Shown here one piece after another: positions 36,129-44,413 of a DNA stretch of 64,000 bases. This stretch comes from Antarcticimicrobium luteum. GTDB lineage: Bacteria; Pseudomonadota; Alphaproteobacteria; Rhodobacterales; Rhodobacteraceae. The notes beneath the pieces were generated by a model. The model ran no database searches. It saw nothing but the letters and a program-made list of their open reading frames with translations, and had not been told where the DNA came from. The stretch spans positions 1 through 64,000 of the forward strand of contig NZ_SMUV01000052.1 of NCBI RefSeq assembly GCF_004358185.1, in the 5' to 3' direction. Within the stretch, counting starts at the first letter, position 1, and each line of letters begins with the position of its first letter. The translations under genes were made by a program, and so were the position numbers.

Positions 36129-37534
36129 GAGAGACTGATCCTTGCAACCGAGGCCCAGGCCCAGGCCGGCGATTTGTCGTCGGCCATGCGGGTGGCCACG
36201 ACAATGCGTTTCAGCCCGTCGGACGGCAGATCGGGGGCGGCGTTGGCCTCGACCCATTCCAGGGGGTCGACACGATGCCACGGCCCCAGATAGCGCAGGA
36301 GGTCGTCGTCGGGGGCGGATTCGGGCGCGAGGCCTATGGCGACCTCGACCGGGTTGCAGTCCTTGTAGGCCAGATGGAACAGACCGGTCACCCGGTTGAT
36401 CCTGCCGGCTTCGATCCCGTCGACGACGGCGGTGACCGGCGCGCCGGCGACCGGGTGGACCGTGATCAGCCCCTCGGCCTCCTTGATTGAAACGATCATG
36501 GCAGGGGCTGTTTCCGGTTTCTCCCCGACGAACCGGAGGCTGGAGAGCTGCCCCCAGGACAGATCGCCGCGCAAGGTCTTGCCCATCGCGGTGTCCGGCG
36601 CCGTGATCCCGTCCAGCTTGTCGACGGTGACGCTGGGATGGGTGAGGGCGCCGGGCTCGGCCTTCCAGACCCGCATTGCGAGCGGCGCCGGCAGCTGGGT
36701 GCCGTTGAGGACAACCCGGGCTTCCGGCAGCGGGTTCGGGCGGCCGAGCGCGAGGGCGGGGGCATGGGCGTCCTCCCCGGTCCAGTGCAGATAGATGTCG
36801 GCCATTGCGGAATCGTCCAGGAGCGCGCGGGGGAAGCGGAAGGCGTTCCAGCCGGTTCCCAACTGATCCGCTGAGAGGCTGACGGAGTGCTGTATATCCG
36901 TATGCCGAAGTCCGAGCGTGAGCACCAGGTCGCCGGCGCCGCCATGGTCCGGGACATCGGGTATGTAAAGCTCGATTTCAGACAGGCCCATGGGCTGGCC
37001 GGGCAGCATCTGGCTCAGGGCGTTCTGCTCCGGCGTCGGGCGGACCGTGGCTGCGGTCGGCTGGACGCGGCCGGCGACGATACGGTTGGGCGCGCGGACG
37101 GCACCATGGCGGCGCACCAGGGTTTCAAAGCGCTCCAGCAGCGTCTGGTAGTCCACCCGCACGCGCGCGAGATTGAGCTCTGCCGATCCCAGGGCGGCGA
37201 AAGCCCCGGCCGCGAGCGTCAGGCTGCGGTCCTTCAGCCAGGCTTCGAAATCCCGGGGCGCCTTGCCCGGCGGCACAACCCAGATCCCGGCTTCGGTGTC
37301 GAAATCCCGGTCAAAGCGGGTGAGAGCCGCAGCAAGGTCGGCCCGGCGCGCCGGTGTGGAACAGATCGCGCCAAGACAATAGAGGTTTGGGGACGCCGTG
37401 CTGGATCGCGCTTCGCTGGATCCCTCCGGCGCGGGAACGGTTTGCAGCGCGCCCCGCGCCTCTGCTACGAGCGGGTGAAGGAGAGGTTTCTCCTGTTCAA
37501 GACAATAGAGAAAGAACGCGCCGGATTCTGCCAA
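36125..37534 (-). CDS. Unrecognised 469-residue protein coupled to a GT2-GT4 glycosyltransferase
   Basis: I do not recognise this protein with confidence; it resembles uncharacterised proteins seen in roseobacter polysaccharide loci. There is no signal peptide or membrane segment. Residues 1-160 look helical and mixed. Residues 180-460 are rich in beta strands with repeated aromatic and hydrophobic pairs, including LSEIELYIPDVPDHG and DIYLHWTGED, which suggests one or two beta-sandwich carbohydrate-binding-like domains. The start is a TTG at 37534 with AAGAGG at 37541-37546, a good spacing. Its stop overlaps the glycosyltransferase start as ATGA. It may present the acceptor glycan to that enzyme; this is inference. 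Confidence 0.65.
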   Translation of the reverse strand: MAESGAFFLYCLEQEKPLLHPLVAEARGALQTVPAPEGSSEARSSTASPNLYCLGAICSTPARRADLAAALTRFDRDFDTEAGIWVVPPGKAPRDFEAWLKDRSLTLAAGAFAALGSAELNLARVRVDYQTLLERFETLVRRHGAVRAPNRIVAGRVQPTAATVRPTPEQNALSQMLPGQPMGLSEIELYIPDVPDHGGAGDLVLTLGLRHTDIQHSVSLSADQLGTGWNAFRFPRALLDDSAMADIYLHWTGEDAHAPALALGRPNPLPEARVVLNGTQLPAPLAMRVWKAEPGALTHPSVTVDKLDGITAPDTAMGKTLRGDLSWGQLSSLRFVGEKPETAPAMIVSIKEAEGLITVHPVAGAPVTAVVDGIEAGRINRVTGLFHLAYKDCNPVEVAIGLAPESAPDDDLLRYLGPWHRVDPLEWVEANAAPDLPSDGLKRIVVATRMADDKSPAWAWASVARISLS

Positions 37535-37778
37535 AGCCTACCTCTTGGAAAAATGCTTTTGTAAAGGGGTGCGGGGTCGGTTACGTGCCACAATCGATTT
37601 CGATCTTTTGAAAGTTTTAGGAGGGCCTTCGTGCCACGCCACAAGAGGTGATTAGAGCAGATAGACGGTCGTTTCAACTGAGCTGAACGCTTTGCTCCGG
37701 CGATCCCGGCCGCCCCGCCTTGACATCCACTCCCCGGCAGGCTTTCGAAGACCCGTGTTCGGACAAAGAGGTATTCCC
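37535..37778. promoter_or_regulatory. Divergent intergenic region between two unrecognised-protein genes
   Basis: This 244-base gap separates the minus-strand operon starting at 37534 from the plus-strand galectin-like gene at 37779. It contains a moderately A/T-rich stretch (about 37590-37680) and should hold promoters in both directions. I could not assign -35 and -10 elements reliably. Confidence 0.4.
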
Positions 37779-38267
37779 ATGCTGCAAGACGCCGTGCTCA
37801 TGCCCGGGCTCGAGATCAGGATCGACTTTTCCGGCCCCAACGGGTTTGTCCGGCTGCTCGATGCGGAGGCGCAGCATCTGCTGCTGAACATGCGGTTTTC
37901 GGCGCCCGACGGGATGCTGTATCTCAATACCCAGACCGATGGCGTCTGGGGCAAGCCGGAACAGATGCCCCTGCCCGAAAAGGAGGGGCCGGCGCGCCAT
38001 AGGGTGTTTTTCAGGCTGACGGATGTGCTCGAGATCTGGAACGCCGAGCACAGGCACCGGTTCGAACGCTTTGATGCCGGGGTGGCCGGACAGGTCCGGT
38101 TCAGCGTGTTCAGGAACGCCGTCAACCCGGGCGAGACGCTGAAGCTGTCGGTGCCCCGCCCCGAGGAGATGGCGGCGCAGATCGCCGCGCAGGTGGCGAT
38201 GCGGCGTCTGGACATGCTGGAGCGGAAACTGCAGGACGGGGCTGGCGGCGAGCCGGCCGGAATCTGA
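37779..38267 (+). CDS. Small galectin-like beta-sandwich protein
   Basis: A 162-residue protein without signal peptide or membrane segment. Residues about 8-112 follow the galectin carbohydrate-recognition pattern: a strand with LLLNMRF (Asn37, Arg39), then LYLNTQTDGVWGKPEQ (Asn50, Trp57, Glu61), then a hydrophobic strand ending EHRHRFERF. In animal galectins the sugar-binding set is His-x-Asn-x-Arg, Asn, Trp and Glu/Arg. Here Asn, Arg, Asn and Trp are kept with the correct Asn-to-Trp spacing of seven; the His is Leu and the Glu is displaced by one. Residues 127-150 form a helical tail. It lies 19 bases before a GT2-GT4 gene. The ATG at 37779 is preferred over one 29 codons upstream. The fold call is my own motif alignment, not a search result. 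Confidence 0.6.
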   Translation: MLQDAVLMPGLEIRIDFSGPNGFVRLLDAEAQHLLLNMRFSAPDGMLYLNTQTDGVWGKPEQMPLPEKEGPARHRVFFRLTDVLEIWNAEHRHRFERFDAGVAGQVRFSVFRNAVNPGETLKLSVPRPEEMAAQIAAQVAMRRLDMLERKLQDGAGGEPAGI

Positions 38268-38286
38268 GCGCGCAGAGGGCGGGGAT

Positions 38287-40584
38287 ATGACAGAACTGGA
38301 AGCCGGGCAGGGCGCGCCGGAGTGTTTGGCCACGATCGCGATCTGCACCTACAACCGCATCACGACCCTGCCGCGCACGCTGCGGTCGCTGCAGGCGCTG
38401 CGCGGCGATTTCACCTTCGAGGTGCTGGTGGTCAACGGCCCCTCGACGGACGGAACCACGGAGTATCTCGAGACCTGCCCGGGGGTCCGGGTGCTGCAGA
38501 ACCCCGAGGTCAACCTGTCGGTGTCGCGCAATATCGCGATCGCCAACGCCGCCGGCAGATACATCAGCTTCATCGATGACGACGCCATCCCCGAGGCCGA
38601 CTGGCTGGAGCTGGTGGTGGCGCGGCTGGAGGCCGATCCGGGCCTGTCGGCTCTGGGCGGGTTCATCCGCGATGCCGACGGCATCAACTATCAGGCCCGC
38701 TATGTCACCTGCGATGCGCTGGGGCGGACCTATTTCGGCGACGATCCCGATTACGTCGCGCTGCTGTCGGGCGATGTGCACACCTTTCCCAGCCTGACCG
38801 GGACCAATGTCACCTTCCGGCTGGAGGATCTGCGCCGGATCGGCGGGTTCGACGAGGTCTATGCCTATTTCTACGACGAGACCGACGTGAACAAGCGGAT
38901 GGACGATGCCGGACTGCGCGCCGAGGTGCTGCCGCAGGCGGAGATCCATCACAAATACGCCCCCAGCCACCTGCGGACCGAAAAGAAGGTGGCCACCAAC
39001 ATGTACCCGATTGCGAAAAGCACGGCCTATTTCGCGATTCGCCATGGCGGCCCCGCGCTTGGCTGGACGGCGGCGGTGGAGCGGCTGCAGAGCTTTTACG
39101 CCAACGAGTTCAAGTGGAAGGTGGAAACCCTGGCGGCCGGCAATCTGAACCATACCGGGTTCCGGGCGCTGATGAACCAGACCCGGCGCGGGATCATCGA
39201 CGGCATCGACGCCGCGATGGAGGCGCTCGAGGCCGGCACCGGGACAGGCACCGGGACAGGCGACGGGGCCGATCCGCAGGCCCGGCTGGCGCGGCATGCC
39301 GTGCCGGCGCCGGCGGTGCTGCGGCGCGCCAACGGGCCGGACCGCGATCTGCTGCGGCTGTGCATGTTCTCGCAGGACCACGGGTTTGCCCAGCAGGGCG
39401 GCATCGGGCGCTGGAGCAACCTGGTGGCGCGCGGCCTGGCCGAGCGGGGCCACGAGGTGACGGTTCTGGGTCATCTGGGGCGCCAGCGGCCGCAGGAATT
39501 CTGCGATTTCACCGAACACGGCTACTGGAGCCACAACCTGGGCCGGTTCGAGCGCGAGGCCGGGCAGGAGCGCGACTGCCTGGGGCTGCCGGCGATCGCC
39601 GCCAATGCCTCCAAGCGGATGCTGTCCGAGATCGAGCGGATCCAGCCGCGCCGGCGGTTCCAGGTGGCCAGCTCGCCGATCTGGGATGTCGAGGGCGCGG
39701 CGCTGATCGCCGCCGGCACCCTTCCCACGGTGCTGAGCCTGCACACCTGCACCGGGCTGATCCTGCCGTCGAAACCCGAGTGGCGCGAGAACGAGGAATT
39801 CTATCGCAACCACGTGCTGCGGGTGATGAACGCCGAGATCCAGGCGCTGAAGCGCTGCCCGATGATCCTGGCCAACTCCACCGCCATCCTCAGGGATATC
39901 TCCGGGGTCTACGGCATGGACCTGTTCGACCGGCCGCATGCGGTGGTGCCGCACGGGCTGGCCGATATCGAGGCGCCCGGGGGGCTGCTGGAGGCGCGCC
40001 AGGCGGCGCGGGCAGAGGGCGCGCCGCTGCGGGTCCTGTTCCTGGGGCGGCTGGAGACGCGCAAGGGCATCGCCCATCTGGTGCCGGCGCTGCACCGGCT
40101 GCTGGAGACGCATGAGGACGTCGTCGTCGACCTGATCGGCGCCAAGGTCGACGAGGAGAATTTCAGGCTGGTCAGGGATCTCTGCGCCGCCTGGCCGGAG
40201 CGGGTGGTCTGGCACGGGTTCCTGGCCGACGAGGAGACCGACGCGCTGATGCGGCAGGCCGATATCTTCGTGGCGCCCTCGCTCTATGAATCCTTCGGGC
40301 TGATCTATATCGAGGCCGCGCGCTATGCGATCCCCTCGGTGGGCTTCGCCGTCGGCGGCGTGCCCGAGGTGGTCGAGGACGGCGCCGACGGGCTGCTGGT
40401 GCCCGAGGGCGACGAGCGGGCGCTGTGCGCCGCGCTGTCGCGGCTGGTCGGGGACGACGATCTGCGCGACCGGATGTCGCGCGCCGCGCGGGCCGGCTTC
40501 GAGGCGAAATTCGGCTATCAGCTGATGGCCGAGCGGCTGGAGCGGGTCTATCGCGACACCATCGGAGGAGAGCCGGAGGCGTGA
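38287..40584 (+). CDS. Bifunctional glycosyltransferase: GT2 domain fused to GT4 domain
   Basis: A 765-residue fusion. The N-terminal GT2 domain (about residues 15-260) has AICTYNRITTLPRTL, NLSVSRNIAIANA and the metal-binding IDDDA. A Gly/Thr-rich linker with a TGTGTGTG-like repeat (about 316-326) joins it to a GT4 domain (about 355-765). That domain has GGIGRWSNLVARGLAERGH, LFLGRLETRKGI and the donor site SLYESFGLIYIEA. It follows the galectin-like gene by 19 bases, so the two are probably one operon. The same GT2-GT4 plan occurs in the gene at 33510, but the sequences are not close. Confidence 0.87.
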   Translation: MTELEAGQGAPECLATIAICTYNRITTLPRTLRSLQALRGDFTFEVLVVNGPSTDGTTEYLETCPGVRVLQNPEVNLSVSRNIAIANAAGRYISFIDDDAIPEADWLELVVARLEADPGLSALGGFIRDADGINYQARYVTCDALGRTYFGDDPDYVALLSGDVHTFPSLTGTNVTFRLEDLRRIGGFDEVYAYFYDETDVNKRMDDAGLRAEVLPQAEIHHKYAPSHLRTEKKVATNMYPIAKSTAYFAIRHGGPALGWTAAVERLQSFYANEFKWKVETLAAGNLNHTGFRALMNQTRRGIIDGIDAAMEALEAGTGTGTGTGDGADPQARLARHAVPAPAVLRRANGPDRDLLRLCMFSQDHGFAQQGGIGRWSNLVARGLAERGHEVTVLGHLGRQRPQEFCDFTEHGYWSHNLGRFEREAGQERDCLGLPAIAANASKRMLSEIERIQPRRRFQVASSPIWDVEGAALIAAGTLPTVLSLHTCTGLILPSKPEWRENEEFYRNHVLRVMNAEIQALKRCPMILANSTAILRDISGVYGMDLFDRPHAVVPHGLADIEAPGGLLEARQAARAEGAPLRVLFLGRLETRKGIAHLVPALHRLLETHEDVVVDLIGAKVDEENFRLVRDLCAAWPERVVWHGFLADEETDALMRQADIFVAPSLYESFGLIYIEAARYAIPSVGFAVGGVPEVVEDGADGLLVPEGDERALCAALSRLVGDDDLRDRMSRAARAGFEAKFGYQLMAERLERVYRDTIGGEPEA

Positions 40585-40615
40585 CGGACGGGGGCCGCCC
40601 CGGGGGGGGGGGCTG

Positions 40616-41491
40616 TCAGTCCAGGCTGTCCACGTAGTAGGCGGGTATCTCGCCTTCCTTGACGAGGGTCTGGAGGGCGCCCCGCACCTGCGGGAAATTA
40701 CTGATGGTCTCTGACATTTTATCGCGCTGTTTCGAAAGCTGCGGCTGCAGGTCGAATCCTTTCGAATCGATCCGCAGCATTTTGGAAATATCGGTGAAAA
40801 TCCGGGGCCGGAAGCTGCCGTCTTCGGTGAACATGTCCTCATAGACGAGGGTCAGCTTGTTTTTCATGGTCTGGGTCTGTTCGAGAAAATAGGTGTCTTG
40901 GGCCATTTCCTGCTGCAGCTTCAGGCCCAGGGTCACCGGGCTGATGAACACTTCGACCTTCTTTTTCTCGCCCGCCCCGGCGGACAGTTCCCACTGGTTT
41001 GTCTTCAGGGCGACGCGTTCGGAGACCAGCAGTTTCAGCTTGTTGCGCCGGATGATCTGGATGACGCGGGCGTTCTTTGCGGCCAGATGCTGCAGCAGGG
41101 CATTCTCCGGGCGCCCTCCCTTGAAGGTGGTCCCGAAGGACAGCGTCATGTTGTATTTGAGATCAATGATATACCGCTGCGAGGGCGGGTCATTCTTTGA
41201 TACCTGCTGCAGGGTTTCGGTCAAGATCTGCAGCCACTTGTTGTGTGCGCCTTGGGGTAGATCCTGATTCAGCCTTTTGCAGAGTTGACTGTAGAACCCG
41301 TTCTGATGCGCGGGGTGCATGATCTCTCCCAAATCATGCACTTGGGGATGGCTCGCCAGGCTCCGGCGCAGGACGGTGGTTCCGGATCGCTGTCTTCCAA
41401 TCAGGAATACACAACGTTTTAGCAAGTCTTCCAAGCCTGTCACCCTTTCCGCTGCCCGTCTTTGGATCCTGTTGCCTGCCTCACTCAGCAT
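40616..41491 (-). CDS. Sulfotransferase-fold protein 9
   Basis: A 291-residue protein with the 5'-loop VFLIGRQRSGTTVLRRSL at about residues 28-45 and a downstream RRNKLKLLVSERVA segment in the place of the 3'-phosphate block. The middle part contains many lysines. It resembles the RSGTT class of bacterial sulfotransferases. The base composition is less GC-rich than its neighbours, which may indicate separate acquisition. No good ribosome binding site precedes the ATG at 41491, so an internal start is possible. Confidence 0.75.
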   Translation of the reverse strand: MLSEAGNRIQRRAAERVTGLEDLLKRCVFLIGRQRSGTTVLRRSLASHPQVHDLGEIMHPAHQNGFYSQLCKRLNQDLPQGAHNKWLQILTETLQQVSKNDPPSQRYIIDLKYNMTLSFGTTFKGGRPENALLQHLAAKNARVIQIIRRNKLKLLVSERVALKTNQWELSAGAGEKKKVEVFISPVTLGLKLQQEMAQDTYFLEQTQTMKNKLTLVYEDMFTEDGSFRPRIFTDISKMLRIDSKGFDLQPQLSKQRDKMSETISNFPQVRGALQTLVKEGEIPAYYVDSLD

Positions 41492-41679
41492 CGTGAACAG
41501 GTCAAGCCTTTTGAGGAATTTTCTGCGCTGGGATCTGTCGGTCTGGAACCGTGGCGGCCATCCCCCTGAAGGCTATCCCGACATTAGACCATGAACGACC
41601 TGGTGCGGTTCTTTATCCCGTGCAGCATGTCCGGGTCTCCGGGGATTGCTTTTGGCGGGAGAATCGGGGGCGATGTCAT

Positions 41680-42699
41680 TTAAGTCTCAGTCTCGGCGTC
41701 GGACCGTGTCAGCAGGGCAAGCAGCCGCTGGATTGCCTGTCGCTGAAACCGCGTCCGCATATTTTCTTTCGGGTACATGGAAAAATCTAGGGAGAAGGCT
41801 TCGTCCTCGGCCTTCAGCCGCCGGAACAGGGCCTGATTGTCGGCGTGGAAATGAGCGTAGAACCGCTCGGCCTGTGCCCGGCTAGAAATATAGCGCAGGG
41901 TGCTGTCGTTCTGGAGGACAAGCTGGTCCTTGAGTCGTTCGATGCCGGCTGGATCGGGGTTTTGTGTCAGGGCGTTGTAATTCTGCAGGATGATCTGATT
42001 GACGGCATCCAGGCTGACATGCTGCCGCTGGACCATCTGATAGGCCGCGGCATCGAGCCCGAGGATGCCGCAGAAGGTCCGCACTGAGTTGAAGCCCGCG
42101 CGGGAGGGCCGTTCGGGAAAGCGCCGCAGGATCACGTTCGCGTCTCCGACCGCGTCGGCCCAGAGCCCGATGTTGTGGGCGTAATCGTAGTAGGGAGGTG
42201 TGGTGAGTTGATCGACGGTCGGAAGAATCTGAACGGCCTGGCTGCCGCCGAGCACGAAGCTGTAATAGCGACTGGACGCCATCAGATCCTGCCGCCGGGT
42301 GAGCACGATGATCCTGAGCTCTTTGCAGAAGGGGCGCAGCAGATCGACCACCCGGCCGACCTCGCGGGCGGTATAGAGCCGGGAGAGATCCTCGGAGGAG
42401 ATCACCCCCACCTGCGCGGCGGAGTCCGAAACCTCCCGGCTGAGCGCGGCCGCGACCCCGGCGCGGTAGGCCTCGACGCTGCCGCTTTTGTGAGGCGCGC
42501 GCACCGACGTCACCGAAATGTCCCCCGACCCCTCGTCGAAGGCATAGGCGGCCAGGGCTTTGTGGTTCTCGCGGCCGAGGGACCGGGGGGTGAAGATCCC
42601 GGCATCCCGCAGGGCGTCGCGGTTGGCGTGCAGGAAACTCTGGATCGAGGTGGTGCCGGTCTTTTCCTGACCGATGTGGAGGTAGAGCGTCGAGAACAT
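41680..42699 (-). CDS. Sulfotransferase-fold protein 10
   Basis: A 339-residue protein with the P-loop LYLHIGQEKTGTTSIQSFL (residues about 5-23) and the 3'-phosphate block LTRRQDLMASSRYY. The EKTGTTSIQ loop and SSEDLS strand group it with the proteins at 24279 and 29664. I used the ATG at 42699, which places the P-loop at the N-terminus as in its relatives; a much longer in-frame extension has no homology. It follows the minus-strand gene order with a 188-base gap to 41491 in which I see nothing. Confidence 0.8.
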   Translation of the reverse strand: MFSTLYLHIGQEKTGTTSIQSFLHANRDALRDAGIFTPRSLGRENHKALAAYAFDEGSGDISVTSVRAPHKSGSVEAYRAGVAAALSREVSDSAAQVGVISSEDLSRLYTAREVGRVVDLLRPFCKELRIIVLTRRQDLMASSRYYSFVLGGSQAVQILPTVDQLTTPPYYDYAHNIGLWADAVGDANVILRRFPERPSRAGFNSVRTFCGILGLDAAAYQMVQRQHVSLDAVNQIILQNYNALTQNPDPAGIERLKDQLVLQNDSTLRYISSRAQAERFYAHFHADNQALFRRLKAEDEAFSLDFSMYPKENMRTRFQRQAIQRLLALLTRSDAETET

Positions 42700-42879
42700 A
42701 TCGTGTGGATCCTGCTGGGCCGGCAGACCGTCCGGCTCGGGACGCCTTAGCAATTCGGGCCCGCTTTGCCCAGTGGGGCGCGGCGGGACGGGGCGGGGCG
42801 GGGAAATCCGCCCGGTCTTCGGCTTGCAACGGCAGGTGGGGCATTTTATGCGGGGAGGGCAGAGGCAGGAGACGAATTC

Positions 42880-43449
42880 ATGGACGCGACGCAGACGCTG
42901 CTCACCAAGATTGCAGAGGCCTTCGAGGCCGGCGCGAAGCCCTTCGCGGCGCAGAATGCGCGGCTGGCGGCGCTGGGGCGTGACGTGGCTCCGGTTGAGA
43001 CCCCGGAGCCGCGCCATGAGCTCGCCCCCGGCATCTGGCTGGATTTTCTGGCCGGAAGCGGCGTGGTCACCGCGGTCGGGCCGGCGGAGACGGGCGAGGG
43101 GCTGCGGCTGCAGCTGTCCGACCGCGGCGACAGCCCCTGGTATTCGCTGTCCTACGATCTGGCCCCCGAAACCCTGCAGGACGCCCGCTATCTGGGCCAT
43201 TTCCTGCGCTGCGACAGCGACGGGCCGGCGCGCTTCCGGGTCTGCCTTCGCCACATGCTGGACGAGGGGTTCCGCGATGTCTTTGCCCGCGACCTGGTGG
43301 TGCTGACCGGGGGAGAGCAGGAGGATCTGGTCTTCATCCGGCTCGATCCGGAGCTCATGGCGCAGACCCGCGCGGCCGAGGTGCTGTTCTTCTTCGAGGG
43401 CCGCAGCTTCGACGTGACGCTGCGCGCCATCGAAGCGCTCAAGATCTGA
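42880..43449 (+). CDS. Unrecognised 189-residue protein in a glycosyltransferase operon
   Basis: I do not recognise this protein. A helical N-terminus (residues 1-40) is followed by a beta-rich region (about 45-189), with alternating hydrophobic strands such as PWYSLSYDL, RFRVCLRHML and AEVLFFFEGRSFDVTLRAI. This suggests a carbohydrate-binding-like beta sandwich. It has no signal peptide. It is 13 bases upstream of a GT2 gene and probably in one operon with it. A purine-rich GGCAGGAGAC lies upstream of the ATG at 42880. A role in positioning glycan acceptors is possible but unproven. Confidence 0.7.
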   Translation: MDATQTLLTKIAEAFEAGAKPFAAQNARLAALGRDVAPVETPEPRHELAPGIWLDFLAGSGVVTAVGPAETGEGLRLQLSDRGDSPWYSLSYDLAPETLQDARYLGHFLRCDSDGPARFRVCLRHMLDEGFRDVFARDLVVLTGGEQEDLVFIRLDPELMAQTRAAEVLFFFEGRSFDVTLRAIEALKI

Positions 43450-43462
43450 CGGGCGGCAGGCC

Positions 43463-44413
43463 GTGATCGCGCGCAGCTACAGTTTTGTCATCCCCGCCTA
43501 TAACGACCGGGACGGGATCGCGCGGCATCTGGAGTATTTCCGGGGGGTGGCCGATCCGGTGCAGCTGGTGATCGTCGACGATTGCTCCGAGGACGACACC
43601 GCCGATCTGGTCGCCGCCGCCGAGATGCCTGATCACGTCGAGATCACCTATCACCGCCAGGCCGAGAACGGCGGCCCGGCGGCGGCGCGCAATACCGGGC
43701 TGGGACTGGCCACGCGCGACTATGCGATGTTCCTCGACGCCGACGACCTGCTGGCGCCCTGTTTCTTCGACGTGATGCGGCTGGCCCCCTTCGGGCCGGG
43801 GGTGGATTTCGTGATGTTCAAGCATCACCTCAGCACCCGTGCCGATCTCCGCTTCACCTACGACATGCATCAGGTGGACCGGGTGTTCTTCAGCCGCGAT
43901 CCCCACAGCCCCTTTCCGGCGCAGACCTTCCGGCTGAAGGAGCGTCCGGGGGCGCTGGCGACGGTGAACTTTCCCTGGAACAAGCTTTATCGCCGCGCCT
44001 TCCTGCAGCGGGCCGCGATCACCTTTCCCGACCTGCGCATGCATGAGGACATCGCCCCGCATTGGCAGAGCTTCCTGCGCAGCGAAAGCTTCGGCATCCT
44101 CTACTGGGCGCCGCCGCTGCTGACCCATTACGAGATCCCGCATGCCGACCGGGCGACGCAATATGTGGGCGAAAAGCGCATGGACGTCTTCGCCGAACTG
44201 TCCCGGATCGAGGACGAACTTCTGGCCCATCCCGACGCCGGGGTGCTGCAACCGGTTTTCGCCGACTTCTGCGACAACCTGTTCGGCTGGCTGACCGGCC
44301 CGCTCTGCGCCGCGGGCGACGACGCGGCGCGGCTGTGGCAGGCGCAGTACCGGGAGGCGGTCGAGGCCTTCTGGGAGGCGGCGCAGACGCCGCGCCCGGG
44401 AGAGACCGCATGA
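43463..44413 (+). CDS. GT2 family glycosyltransferase
   Basis: A 316-residue GT-A glycosyltransferase. SFVIPAYNDRDGI opens the fold, LVIVDDCSEDDT follows, then NGGPAAARNTGLG and the metal-binding FLDADD. The later block NFPWNKLYRRAFL with MHEDIAPHW is typical of capsule GT2 enzymes. The start is a GTG at 43463. Its stop overlaps the next GT2 gene as ATGA. Donor sugar is unknown. Confidence 0.88.
   Translation: MIARSYSFVIPAYNDRDGIARHLEYFRGVADPVQLVIVDDCSEDDTADLVAAAEMPDHVEITYHRQAENGGPAAARNTGLGLATRDYAMFLDADDLLAPCFFDVMRLAPFGPGVDFVMFKHHLSTRADLRFTYDMHQVDRVFFSRDPHSPFPAQTFRLKERPGALATVNFPWNKLYRRAFLQRAAITFPDLRMHEDIAPHWQSFLRSESFGILYWAPPLLTHYEIPHADRATQYVGEKRMDVFAELSRIEDELLAHPDAGVLQPVFADFCDNLFGWLTGPLCAAGDDAARLWQAQYREAVEAFWEAAQTPRPGETA

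Noticed and set aside
38122-40842. A 906-codon open frame on the minus strand
   Set aside because: Antisense to the GT2-GT4 gene at 38287, which has all family motifs.
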